Source: Desulfobulbaceae bacterium (GTDB taxonomy: Bacteria > Desulfobacterota > Desulfobulbia > Desulfobulbales > SURF-16). From it: a stretch of 5,594 nt of DNA. The stretch's first letter is position 1. Each line of letters opens with the position of its first letter. Below the pieces are notes generated by a model, which was not told the origin of the DNA, searched no databases, and saw only the letters and a list, made by a program, of their open reading frames with translations. Below are positions 1 to 5,500 of the stretch, piece by piece. The DNA lies in assembly GCA_024763495.1 (NCBI GenBank), contig JANTFJ010000196.1:1-5594 (forward strand). Reading direction: 5' to 3'. Made by a program: the position numbers and the translations under genes.

Positions 1-258
1 TCAAGGAAGAAGCTGTCAAGCTCGTCGTTGAGCAGGGTTATCGAGTATCAGAGGCGGCAAATAGTTTGGGCGTGAGTGATAGCGCCATTCGCAAATGAAA
101 ATCCCAATTAGGCCCAAAATCCAAAATAGAGATGTTTTACAACAGTTTTCGCAGGCATTCTCATCTGGGTAATTTGAGCCCAAGAGAATTTATAAAAAAT
201 TGGTCAGCAAATAAAATGGCCGCATGAATAAACTGTCCATTTTTACTTGACCACTCCA
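1..258 (+). mobile_element. IS3-family insertion sequence remnant (internally deleted, 3' end)
   Basis: The segment holds the end of an IS3-family element that runs in from the left edge. It contains a fused remnant of the two transposase frames (3-227), followed by a short stretch, 234-258, reading TGTCCATTTTTACTTGACC and on to ACTCCA, which sits where the right terminal inverted repeat would be. The left end is outside the window, so the terminal repeat cannot be paired and the exact border is a guess. Most of orfB and its DDE catalytic core are missing, so the element cannot move by itself. IS3 assignment is firm from the protein pieces; the outer boundary is not. Confidence 0.6.
3..227 (+). 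pseudogene. IS3-family transposase remnant, OrfA helix-turn-helix fused in frame to OrfB C-terminus
   Basis: Reading from base 3, the first 31 codons give KEEAVKLVVEQGYRVSEAAN and then SLGVSDSAIRK, the typical DNA-binding helix-turn-helix of IS3-family OrfA. The next codon is TGA (96-98) at the place where the family has a conserved tryptophan (IRKW), so a TGG to TGA change has broken the frame. The same frame then reads KSQLGPKSK and passes directly into IEMFYNSFRRHSHLGNLSPR, the characteristic C-terminal end of the OrfB integrase, ending at TGA 225-227. The whole DDE catalytic domain that should lie between is gone, roughly 0.9 kb by family size. The 5' end is cut by the window. No function is expected beyond being an insertion-sequence scar. 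Confidence 0.8.
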
Positions 259-326
259 ACAACCTCTTAGGCAGTAATTTTGTATAACGAATTAATCAAT
301 TAACTGCTGAACATGGGTAATGTTAC

Positions 327-407
327 TGTAGGAGCCCAGCCCTCTGGGCGATTCATGCCATGAGCTTTGCTCCATATTTTATCGCCCAGAGGGGCTGGGC
401 TCCTACA
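327..407. repeat. REPIN-like inverted pair of REP sequences
   Basis: Two near-identical inverted arms (327-352 and 381-407) differ only by one extra C and could form a 26-bp stem closing a 28-base spacer. Each arm, read inward, starts with the tetranucleotide GTAG, followed by GA and a small hairpin GCCCAG-loop-CTGGGC, then GA. This is the architecture of REP sequences mobilised by RAYT (TnpA-REP, Y1-type) transposases, and two head-to-head REPs make a REPIN. The spacer holds its own weak hairpin (ATGAGC/GCTCCAT). It lies 73 bases downstream of the rpmB stop codon and could slow or end transcription or protect the mRNA 3' end, but no T-run follows on either strand. No RAYT gene is in the window. 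Confidence 0.7.
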
Positions 408-434
408 GGGTGATGTCATACGTAAGCCGGGCTT

Positions 435-470
435 GGACGCGAAAATATGCGGTACCCTGTAACCAGTTAC
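435..470 (-). repeat. GTAAC-family repeat, R module, downstream of rpmB
   Basis: Read on the minus strand this begins GTAACTGGTTACAGGGT and matches bases 5549-5584 of the plus strand at about 30 of 36 positions, without gaps. The same kind of sequence forms the right end of the element at 1217-1410 (both share AATATGCGGT before the terminal GTTAC). It starts 9 bases beyond the rpmB stop codon. The first 12 bases, GTAACTGGTTAC, are themselves an inverted repeat. It is probably one half of a dispersed palindromic element interrupted by rpmB. Confidence 0.7.
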
Positions 471-479
471 GAAATTTAA

Positions 480-680
480 TTAATTTTGAAGAGGTTTAAC
501 AACAGCTCCGGAACGAATACAGCGGGTGCATACCCTGACATATTTAGCATTTCCTCCTGAGGTGGCAATTCTTACTTTTTTCAGGTTCGGTAACCAGCGC
601 CGCCGGGTTTTGTTGTGGGCGTGACTGACATTATTTCCGGTCATAGGTTTTTTACCGCATATCGCGCATTCTTTAGCCAT
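480..680 (-). CDS. rpmB: 50S ribosomal protein L28
   Basis: This encodes the 66-residue large-subunit ribosomal protein L28, a small basic protein that binds 23S rRNA in the cytoplasmic ribosome. The start MAKECAICGKKP, the conserved SHAHNKTRRRW segment (about residues 19-29) and the end RCIRSGAVVKPL are typical of the family. Two CxxC pairs (C5/C8 and C51/C54) mark it as the zinc-binding (C+) form, often found in bacteria that also keep zinc-independent paralogues; whether this genome has one is unknown. The length is normal and the gene looks intact. The ATG start is supported by AAAGGAG (688-694) seven bases upstream. It stands alone, with no rpmG next to it, has its own promoter (764-792), and is bracketed by two halves of a repeat found elsewhere in contiguous form. 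Confidence 0.96.
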   Translation of the reverse strand: MAKECAICGKKPMTGNNVSHAHNKTRRRWLPNLKKVRIATSGGNAKYVRVCTRCIRSGAVVKPLQN

Positions 681-692
681 AATATATCTCCT

Positions 693-738
693 TTACAGGG
701 GGTAGCGAAGTTAGGACGCTTACCTCATGAGTAGTTAC
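693..738 (-). repeat. GTAAC-family repeat, L module, in the rpmB leader
   Basis: On the minus strand this 46-base stretch begins GTAACTACTCATGAGG and is identical to plus-strand 5501-5546 at 44 of 46 positions without gaps. It contains a hairpin: minus-strand GGTAAGCG (717-724) pairs with CGCTACC (701-707) leaving one bulged A. It lies between the predicted rpmB promoter and start codon, so it would be transcribed as most of the 5' leader, and its last two bases overlap the AAAGGAG ribosome binding site. It could thus influence rpmB translation, though it may simply be a mobile repeat that landed there. Confidence 0.8.
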
Positions 739-763
739 ACTATAAATTCAGTTGAAACAAAAT

Positions 764-792
764 TTTATACCTTGTCTGTGTCTCTTTTGCAA
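764..792 (-). promoter_or_regulatory. Sigma-70-type promoter for rpmB
   Basis: On the minus strand a -35 box TTGCAA (787-792) is separated by 17 bases from a -10 box TATAAA (764-769, with TATAAAAT extending it). Both differ little from consensus and the spacing is ideal. Transcription would start near 757, giving a leader of about 77 bases that contains the whole L-module hairpin. No other minus-strand gene is in reach, so rpmB is the expected target. Confidence 0.65.
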
Positions 793-817
793 CTGTTTTT
801 ACGTAAGCGCTCCATTA

Positions 818-897
818 ACACCATCCTGCACGCGCTTCAACCCTGTGATATAGCGATGTATATTATCGCAGGGCGTGGAATTCGCGCATGGCGGTGT
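818..897. repeat. Long imperfect palindrome
   Basis: The outer arms read ACACC (818-822) and GGTGT (893-897); the inner stem pairs CCCTGTGATA (841-850) with TATCGCAGGG (864-873), one mismatch, and partial pairing exists between (CGCG at 831-834 region against 882-886). No T-run follows, so it is not an obvious terminator. Its outer ACACCATCC is shared with the hairpin at 1017-1048, which suggests the two are related. Origin unknown; a small non-autonomous element or structured RNA remnant are possible. Confidence 0.5.
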
Positions 898-1016
898 CCC
901 TGAATCCTTTTACAGTCCCAACCCTGTATTTATTTTTTCAAAATGCCTCGCAGTCGGGGGGGATGGCCTGTCCTTAAGGGGGGTTACCTGATTTGAAAAA
1001 AAATGTCTATTCTCGG

Positions 1017-1048
1017 ACACCATCCCGGGTTATTAACCGGGATGGTGT
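1017..1048. repeat. Near-perfect hairpin with ACACCATCCC arms
   Basis: The arm ACACCATCCCGG (1017-1028) is exactly complementary to CCGGGATGGTGT (1037-1048); allowing one bulged G, the stem grows to 15 pairs through GGTTA/TAACC. The plus-strand side has no following T-run. On the minus strand eight T's (complement of the A-run 995-1003) come only about 13 bases after the stem, too far for a classical intrinsic terminator, and there is no gene to end. It is better described as a palindromic repeat of unknown role. Confidence 0.6.
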
Positions 1049-1216
1049 TGTGAACTTGGTTAAACAGGGAAAAGTGTTCAGTGGCATAGTTTAAGATTTT
1101 GATTGACATTGCCGATAAGATTTAAAAAAGTATTTATATGAGTCCTTAAAAGGTAAACGTTTACAAAATTATAACTATTCGGCAAAGGCTGAAAAATTTT
1201 CATATTCTTGTGTTTG

Positions 1217-1410
1217 GTAACTACTCGCCTAACGAGTGCAAACCTCCGTATTTGTAACTGCTCGGAGTCTCCCTCCGGTCGCTTACCTTCAGGGTGCAGG
1301 AGATTTTCGTGATCAGACTGGCACCCATACTTCGGGCATAAACTTCGCATACTGGTGCTATGTAAGACAGGCTGATCGCGTAAATATGCGGTGCCATGTG
1401 AGCTGTTACG
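1217..1410. repeat. GTAAC-family inverted-repeat element, apparently complete copy (194 bp)
   Basis: The left end GTAACTACTC (1217-1226) and the right end GAGCTGTTAC (1400-1409) are inverted repeats matching at 8 of 10 positions. Inside, 1290-1316 is identical to 5560-5586 at 25 of 27 positions, and in inverted orientation pairs imperfectly with 1372-1398 (about 19 of 27), so the whole unit is a large degenerate palindrome. The left part also has a hairpin ACTCG/CGAGT (1222-1236) and a second internal GTAACTGCTC (1254-1263). Compared with the copy at 5501 it carries about 25 additional bases at 1261-1289. It encodes nothing recognisable. The size, terminal inverted repeats and dispersed relatives fit a MITE-like non-autonomous element. 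Confidence 0.65.
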
Positions 1411-1415
1411 TTTTT

Positions 1416-1445
1416 TTTACAGCTTCTCAGAAGTAAGGCTCTAAT
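1416..1445 (+). promoter_or_regulatory. Possible promoter for the MinD-like ATPase gene
   Basis: TTTACA (1416-1421) and TCTAAT (1440-1445) each match sigma-70 consensus at five of six positions with an 18-base spacer. Transcription would start near 1452, 26 bases before the GTG start. The -35 box begins just past the right end of the 1217-1410 repeat. The call is by pattern only in an AT-rich region, so chance matches are likely. Confidence 0.35.
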
Positions 1446-1477
1446 CATTAATTTAAAATAATATTATCTACCTTCAA

Positions 1478-2494
1478 GTGAAAAATTCTGCCAACTTCAG
1501 GCCTCAGTCAGCAAAACTCCCGGGAAAACAGGGAATCCCCAGGGCCACTGTTATTCCCATTGCCAGCGGTAAAGGCGGAGTTGGCAAGAGTGTGATAACC
1601 GCTAATCTGGCTATAGCCCTGGCTCAACTTGGTCACGACACCCTGGCTGTTGATCTTGATCTCGGCGGTTCCAATCTCCACAGTTATCTGGGGCTGGGCA
1701 ACCAGCATTCCGGAATTGGTGATTTTTTAAAAGGCCGTCAAAAAAGCCTGTCGGAACTTATCGTTCATACTAAAATCCCGAAGCTTCGTTTTCTGGCCGG
1801 TGATGGTCGTACACCATTTATGGCCAACATCCCTTTTCAGCAGCGTATTCTGCTGTTGAATGAACTGCAAAAGGTTAAAGCCCGTTTTGTTCTTCTTGAT
1901 CTTGGAGCAGGCAGTACATTTAATACCCTTAATTTTTTTGGCCTTTCCCACCATGGTATGATTGTTACTACCTTTGAAAGTCCAGCTATCATGAATATGC
2001 TTACCTTTTTAAAAAATTTTATGTTTCGGCTTATATCGGCTGTTAGTAAACAAAATAATGATGTTTTTAAAGAACTTATCCAGGAGTTCCGTCGACCTGT
2101 TAATGGCATCCCGGTTACGGTTGCCTCTTTGCTGGCCAGGGTAGCCGGACAGGATGAGAAGTTGGCCCGGACTCTCCAGCAGATTTGTCGATCCTATTCG
2201 CCCCGCCTGGTCTTTAATATGGCGGAAAATGTAACGGATTTGCAGATATGTCCCAAGATTAACCAGGCCTTAAAAGAAAATATGACCCTTACTCCCTCTT
2301 TCTGTGGTTGTATCAGTTATGATAATTCGATCAGGCGCAGCGTCAGACAGCGAATTCCGATTATTCTCATCCGACCGGACAGCCCTCCGGCCAGGGATAT
2401 CATAGCCCTGAGCCGTTATATTGCCTCAGGTCGATATAATTCTCCCAGGATAAAAACCGCAAAAGAGTTACAGTCCGAAGTTGGCAGGCGGTAA
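1478..2494 (+). CDS. MinD/ParA-like P-loop ATPase
   Basis: This 338-residue cytoplasmic protein belongs to the SIMIBI class of deviant Walker A ATPases (MinD/ParA/Mrp/FlhG superfamily). Visible motifs are the deviant Walker A KGGVGKS (residues 32-38, with signature lysine K32 and catalytic-loop K37), the A' segment VDLDLGGSNLHSYLG (58-72) and the Walker B LLDLGAGS (139-146). The C-terminal half (about 190-338) has no motif I recognise; there is no CxxC iron-sulfur motif as in Mrp/NBP35 and no obvious MinD-type membrane-targeting helix. Relatives I recall are orphan MinD-like ATPases of Desulfobacterota, whose role is not settled; positioning, flagellar number or envelope tasks are possible but not shown here. 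The GTG start is the first in frame after the TAA at 1454-1456, and no Shine-Dalgarno sequence precedes it, so translation may be weak. It is single in its transcription unit, flanked by repeat elements on both sides. Confidence 0.85.
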   Translation: MKNSANFRPQSAKLPGKQGIPRATVIPIASGKGGVGKSVITANLAIALAQLGHDTLAVDLDLGGSNLHSYLGLGNQHSGIGDFLKGRQKSLSELIVHTKIPKLRFLAGDGRTPFMANIPFQQRILLLNELQKVKARFVLLDLGAGSTFNTLNFFGLSHHGMIVTTFESPAIMNMLTFLKNFMFRLISAVSKQNNDVFKELIQEFRRPVNGIPVTVASLLARVAGQDEKLARTLQQICRSYSPRLVFNMAENVTDLQICPKINQALKENMTLTPSFCGCISYDNSIRRSVRQRIPIILIRPDSPPARDIIALSRYIASGRYNSPRIKTAKELQSEVGRR

Positions 2495-2600
2495 AAATAA
2501 TTTATTTTCCGGCAACGTAACTGCTCACAGAGACTTAAATGTTGCAAAGATTTGCTTCCTGGTGAACGGTTACGAATCGGCTATGTCGGTAATTATTTTT
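2493..2600. repeat. Nested palindrome with a short GTAAC-family element at its core
   Basis: The core, 2516-2574 (59 bp), starts CGTAACTGCTCAC and ends GTGAACGGTTACG; these ends are inverted repeats matching at 11 of 13 positions, and the centre has a GCAAA/TTTGC hairpin. Outside the core, AAAAATAATT (2493-2502) is exactly complementary to AATTATTTTT (2591-2600), so the whole 108 bases can fold back. It begins at the stop codon of the ATPase gene and its right arm ends in five T's, so it may double as a weak transcription terminator for that gene. The ends agree with those of the elements at 1217 and 5501, but the interior is different and shorter. Confidence 0.6.
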
Positions 2601-2709
2601 CTATAAAGAACGGTTAATGAGATTTGTTGTAATTTCGATTAGTTAATGTTTTTTTTTTTTTGCTTGCCGGTTTTATTGTTGAAAATGAAAAAAAGAAGAG
2701 TTGAAACAG

Positions 2710-2738
2710 TTGAATTTGTTCCTTTTCTCTGGTATATA
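2710..2738 (+). promoter_or_regulatory. Probable promoter for rpsA-sppA
   Basis: TTGAAT (2710-2715) and TATATA (2733-2738) are spaced by 17 bases, giving a start near 2745 and a short leader of about 28 bases to the rpsA ATG. A T-run of 13 (2649-2661) lies upstream. No binding site or leader hairpin resembling known S1 autoregulation could be recognised in so short a leader. Confidence 0.5.
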
Positions 2739-2772
2739 AGCTCGATTACTAAGAGGAGGAGGTTATAGTTTA

Positions 2773-4503
2773 ATGGGAAACAACGAAACAGAAATCATTA
2801 CAAATGACAGTTTTGACACTGTCGAAGAAGGCGCAAGTTTTGCGGAACTGTTTGGTGACGAACAACTTACAGTCGCTGACGTAGGTTCAGTTGTGCCTGG
2901 AACAATCATTGGTCTTACAGACGATTTCGCTGTAGTTGATATCGGCGATAAGTCGGAAAGTGAAATTTCTCTCAGTGAGTTTAAGAGTGATGGTGAGGAA
3001 CTGGAAGTAAAAGTTGGCGATGTTTTTGATGTATTTGTTGAGAAAAGAGAGGCTGAGGGTGGTCTCTGTTTATCGCGGGAAAAAGCTATCGGCATCAAGG
3101 TCTGGGAAGATATAGCCCGGATTCAGGAAGAGGATGGTACAATTCAGGGCCGGATTGATAACCGGGTCAAAGGCGGTATGTCTGTTGATATCGGTGTCCC
3201 TGCGTTTCTACCATATTCTCAAATTGATCTGCGACCAGTCAAGGATCTTGACAGCCTGATTGGCCAATCTTTTGATTTTAAAATTCTTAAGTACAATCGG
3301 AGACGCAACAATGTTGTAATCTCCCGCCGGGCCATTCTTGAGGAAGAGCGTAAAAAACTCAGAGAAGATATGCGCGATAACCTGGCAGAAGGGTCTATTA
3401 TCAAGGGAGCAATTACCAATATCACTGATTATGGAATCTTTATTGATCTGGGTGGCCTAGACGGTTTGTGCCATATAACCGATCTTTCCTGGGGACGCGT
3501 TTCTCATCCTTCCAAGCTGTTCAAGGTTGGTGAGGAGATTGAAGTCAAGGTCCTGAAGTTTGATAAGGATACTGATAAAGTTTCTCTTGGCGTTAAACAG
3601 CTCAAAACAGATCCATGGAGTACTGTTGAAGAAAAATATCCGGTAGGTTCAAAAGCCGTGGGCCGGGTGGTTAGTATTACGGATTATGGTGTTTTTGCTG
3701 AACTTGAAGAAGGGGTCGAGGGCTTGATTCATGTGTCTGAGATGTCTTGGTCCAAGAAAACCCGTCATCCATCTAAAATAGTTACAGTTGGAGACCAGGT
3801 TGAGGTTGCCATTTTAAATATAGATGCAGATGCCAAAAGGATTTCGCTGGGTATGAAACAGTTACAGCCTAATCCCTGGGATTTGGTGATTGATAATTAT
3901 CCGGTTGGTTCGATTATTGAGGGTAAGGTAAAAAACATTACTGATTTTGGTATTTTTATAGGTATCGAAGAAGGGATTGACGGCTTGATTCATGTTTCAG
4001 ATCTTTCCTGGACCGAGCGAATTAAGCATCCTTCGGAAAAATATTCTAAAAATCAGGTTGTTCAGGCTGTTGTCCTTAAAATTGACCGGGAAAGTGAGCG
4101 TTTTTCTCTTGGAATCAAGCAGCTTGAGCCTGATCCCTGGCAGCAGGTTATAGAAAAATATCCTGTTGGCGCTCCTGTTGAAGGTAAAATTACTAACGTA
4201 ACTGATTTTGGTATTTTTGTTGAAGTGGAAGAAGGCATTGAGGGGCTTGTTCATGTTTCCGAGATTAGCAAGGAAAAAATTGCAACTCCGGTTGGGATGT
4301 ACAATGTCGGCGATATGTTAAAAACAAAGGTAATCAATGTTTCTGCTAAGGATCGGAAGATAGGCTTGTCTGTCAAGGCCCTGTCTGATGAATCCCCCGA
4401 AGCCAGTTATCAGGATTACAAGAAGCAGCAGGAAACGGCTGGGCCGTCAACTATTGGCGACCTTTTAAAAGAGGAATTTGATAAAGAAGATTCGGCTGGA
4501 TAG
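2773..4503 (+). CDS. rpsA: 30S ribosomal protein S1
   Basis: This 576-residue protein is ribosomal protein S1, the RNA-binding small-subunit protein that helps unfold and recruit mRNA to the 30S subunit. Six S1 (OB-fold) domains can be seen at about residues 37-104, 121-188, 206-276, 291-363, 378-450 and 465-535. Domains 1 and 2 are divergent, as is usual because they anchor to the ribosome; domains 3-6 carry the RNA-binding pattern ITDYGIFIDL/ITDFGIF followed by GLIHVSEMSW-like segments. Domains 4, 5 and 6 start exactly 87 residues apart and share a DPW...YPVG linker. The length is close to the E. coli protein (557) and the gene is complete. The ATG is preceded by a strong GAGGAGGAGG (2753-2762), ten bases away. 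The acidic tail (536-576) is not part of a domain. sppA follows after 10 bases. Confidence 0.97.
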   Translation: MGNNETEIITNDSFDTVEEGASFAELFGDEQLTVADVGSVVPGTIIGLTDDFAVVDIGDKSESEISLSEFKSDGEELEVKVGDVFDVFVEKREAEGGLCLSREKAIGIKVWEDIARIQEEDGTIQGRIDNRVKGGMSVDIGVPAFLPYSQIDLRPVKDLDSLIGQSFDFKILKYNRRRNNVVISRRAILEEERKKLREDMRDNLAEGSIIKGAITNITDYGIFIDLGGLDGLCHITDLSWGRVSHPSKLFKVGEEIEVKVLKFDKDTDKVSLGVKQLKTDPWSTVEEKYPVGSKAVGRVVSITDYGVFAELEEGVEGLIHVSEMSWSKKTRHPSKIVTVGDQVEVAILNIDADAKRISLGMKQLQPNPWDLVIDNYPVGSIIEGKVKNITDFGIFIGIEEGIDGLIHVSDLSWTERIKHPSEKYSKNQVVQAVVLKIDRESERFSLGIKQLEPDPWQQVIEKYPVGAPVEGKITNVTDFGIFVEVEEGIEGLVHVSEISKEKIATPVGMYNVGDMLKTKVINVSAKDRKIGLSVKALSDESPEASYQDYKKQQETAGPSTIGDLLKEEFDKEDSAG

Positions 4504-4513
4504 TCGAATAATT

Positions 4514-5431
4514 ATGTCTAAAAAAAGGTTGTTTCGCCAAAGTCACCCTGTACTTGCCGGTTTTCTTCTGTTGGCGGGTATTGCTTTTATTTTCTTTGGT
4601 GGAATAACCTTTTTTATTATCAAGCTGACTCATCATGGCAGTTCGGATATTTTCATTTCCCGGCCAGGGATCGGCATAATTGAACTTAAAGGAGTTATTA
4701 CCAGTTCAGAACAGACTATTGCCAATCTGTTGAAGTTTAAGAATAATAATAATGTTAAGGCAATTGTGGTCAGGATTGATAGTCCTGGTGGAGCGGTTGG
4801 GGCTTCTCAGGAGATTTATCGGGAAATAAAGCGGGTTGATAAGGTTAAGCCTATTGTTGCCTCAATGGGTTCTGTCGCTGCCTCCGGCGGCTATTACAGC
4901 GCAATTGGTGCCGAGAAGATTGTCGCCAGTCCAGGTACCTTGACCGGCAGCATGGGGGTTATATTGAAATTTGCCAATCTTGAGCAAATTTTTAATAAAA
5001 TCGGTTATAAAAGTGAAATTATTAAAAGCGGTAAATTTAAAGACATGGGGTCTCCGGGGCGCTCTTTAACTCCTGATGAACGAGTTATGCTTCAGGAGTT
5101 GCTGGATAATGTTCATGGCCAGTTTATCAGGGCTATTGCCGAAAGCAGGAACCTTGCTGAAGAAGATGTGAAAAAAATTGCCGATGGCCGTATTTTTTCC
5201 GGTGAACAGGCAGTTGATTTAGGGTTGGTCGATTCGTTGGGAAATTTTACTGATGCCGTTCAGTTGGCAGCAAGCCTGGGGGGGCTGCCTGACAGTGACC
5301 CGTACTTGATTTATCCGGAGAAAAACGAGTTTAACCTGCTGAGGATGGTCAGTGGAGAAAAGGGAGAAGCGTTGTTGAATTTACTGGAAAAACCTGATCC
5401 TGTCCTGGCTTATCAGTGGCTGGTTAATTAA
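4514..5431 (+). CDS. sppA: Signal peptide peptidase SppA (short, S49 family)
   Basis: This 305-residue membrane protease degrades cleaved signal peptides and probably damaged membrane proteins. An N-terminal membrane anchor (about residues 12-36, rich in L, F, I, G) follows a basic start KKRLFRQ, placing the catalytic domain outside the cytoplasm. The peptidase S49 motifs are RIDSPGG (87-93), the nucleophile serine S124 in SVAASGGYY, GTLTGSMGV, and SGKFKDMGSP, where K176 is the likely general base: it lies 52 residues after the serine, the spacing I recall for the Ser-Lys pair of Bacillus subtilis SppA. One S49 domain and this length indicate the short form, not the double-length E. coli type. 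I chose ATG 4514; a TTG at 4478 inside rpsA would add 12 residues, but its GAGG is only three bases away. ATG 4514 has just a weak GGA upstream, so coupling to rpsA translation is likely. Confidence 0.93.
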   Translation: MSKKRLFRQSHPVLAGFLLLAGIAFIFFGGITFFIIKLTHHGSSDIFISRPGIGIIELKGVITSSEQTIANLLKFKNNNNVKAIVVRIDSPGGAVGASQEIYREIKRVDKVKPIVASMGSVAASGGYYSAIGAEKIVASPGTLTGSMGVILKFANLEQIFNKIGYKSEIIKSGKFKDMGSPGRSLTPDERVMLQELLDNVHGQFIRAIAESRNLAEEDVKKIADGRIFSGEQAVDLGLVDSLGNFTDAVQLAASLGGLPDSDPYLIYPEKNEFNLLRMVSGEKGEALLNLLEKPDPVLAYQWLVN

Positions 5432-5500
5432 TGGGATGGCTGGAAAAAATTTGATCCAGCATGCTGGTTTAGCTACCCACCGTAATTGTAACGAATAAAC

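Larger units (their letters stand above)
681..1477. other. 797-bp gene-free stretch rich in palindromes
   Basis: No reading frame here looks like a protein on either strand; the short open frames within 1078-1448 fall largely inside the inverted-repeat element and have no recognisable motifs or ribosome binding sites. What it holds, in order: the rpmB ribosome binding site, the L-module repeat, the rpmB promoter, a long imperfect palindrome (818-897), two G-runs (956-962 and 978-983), a strong hairpin (1017-1048), an AT-rich stretch without visible features (about 1080-1216), the 194-bp GTAAC element (1217-1410) and a possible promoter for the ATPase gene (1416-1445). It looks like a hot spot for non-autonomous repeats between two divergently oriented genes. 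Confidence 0.6.

Noticed and set aside
96..98. In-frame TGA in the IS3 remnant read as selenocysteine or reassigned tryptophan
   Set aside because: It replaces a conserved Trp in an already deleted transposase, no SECIS-like hairpin follows, and intact genes in the window use TGG for Trp normally; simple decay explains it.
1017..1048. Strong hairpin as a transcription terminator
   Set aside because: No T-run follows directly on either strand and no gene ends nearby.
1103..1136. TTGACA with downstream TATTTA as a strong promoter
   Set aside because: The -35 is perfect but the spacer would be 22 bases; no -10 hexamer lies at 16-18 bases.
1236..1436. 66-codon open frame on the plus strand
   Set aside because: It lies inside the 1217-1410 inverted-repeat element, has no ribosome binding site or recognisable motif, and antisense open frames overlap it; the openness is a by-product of the repeat.
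1078..1448. Two minus-strand open frames of 75 and 90 codons
   Set aside because: Composition and residue order look non-coding, they overlap each other and the repeat element, and no start signal is present.
2649..2661. Run of 13 T's as an intrinsic terminator
   Set aside because: No GC-rich stem precedes it; the run is an isolated homopolymer.
4478..4516. TTG start of sppA inside rpsA
   Set aside because: Its GAGG is only three bases from the TTG, and the 12 additional residues precede an already normal basic N-terminus and membrane anchor; ATG 4514 gives a more typical SppA start.
5456..5467. CCAGCATGCTGG after sppA as operator or terminator
   Set aside because: It is a perfect 12-base palindrome but has no loop and no T-run, and a single short palindrome gives no support for a specific role.
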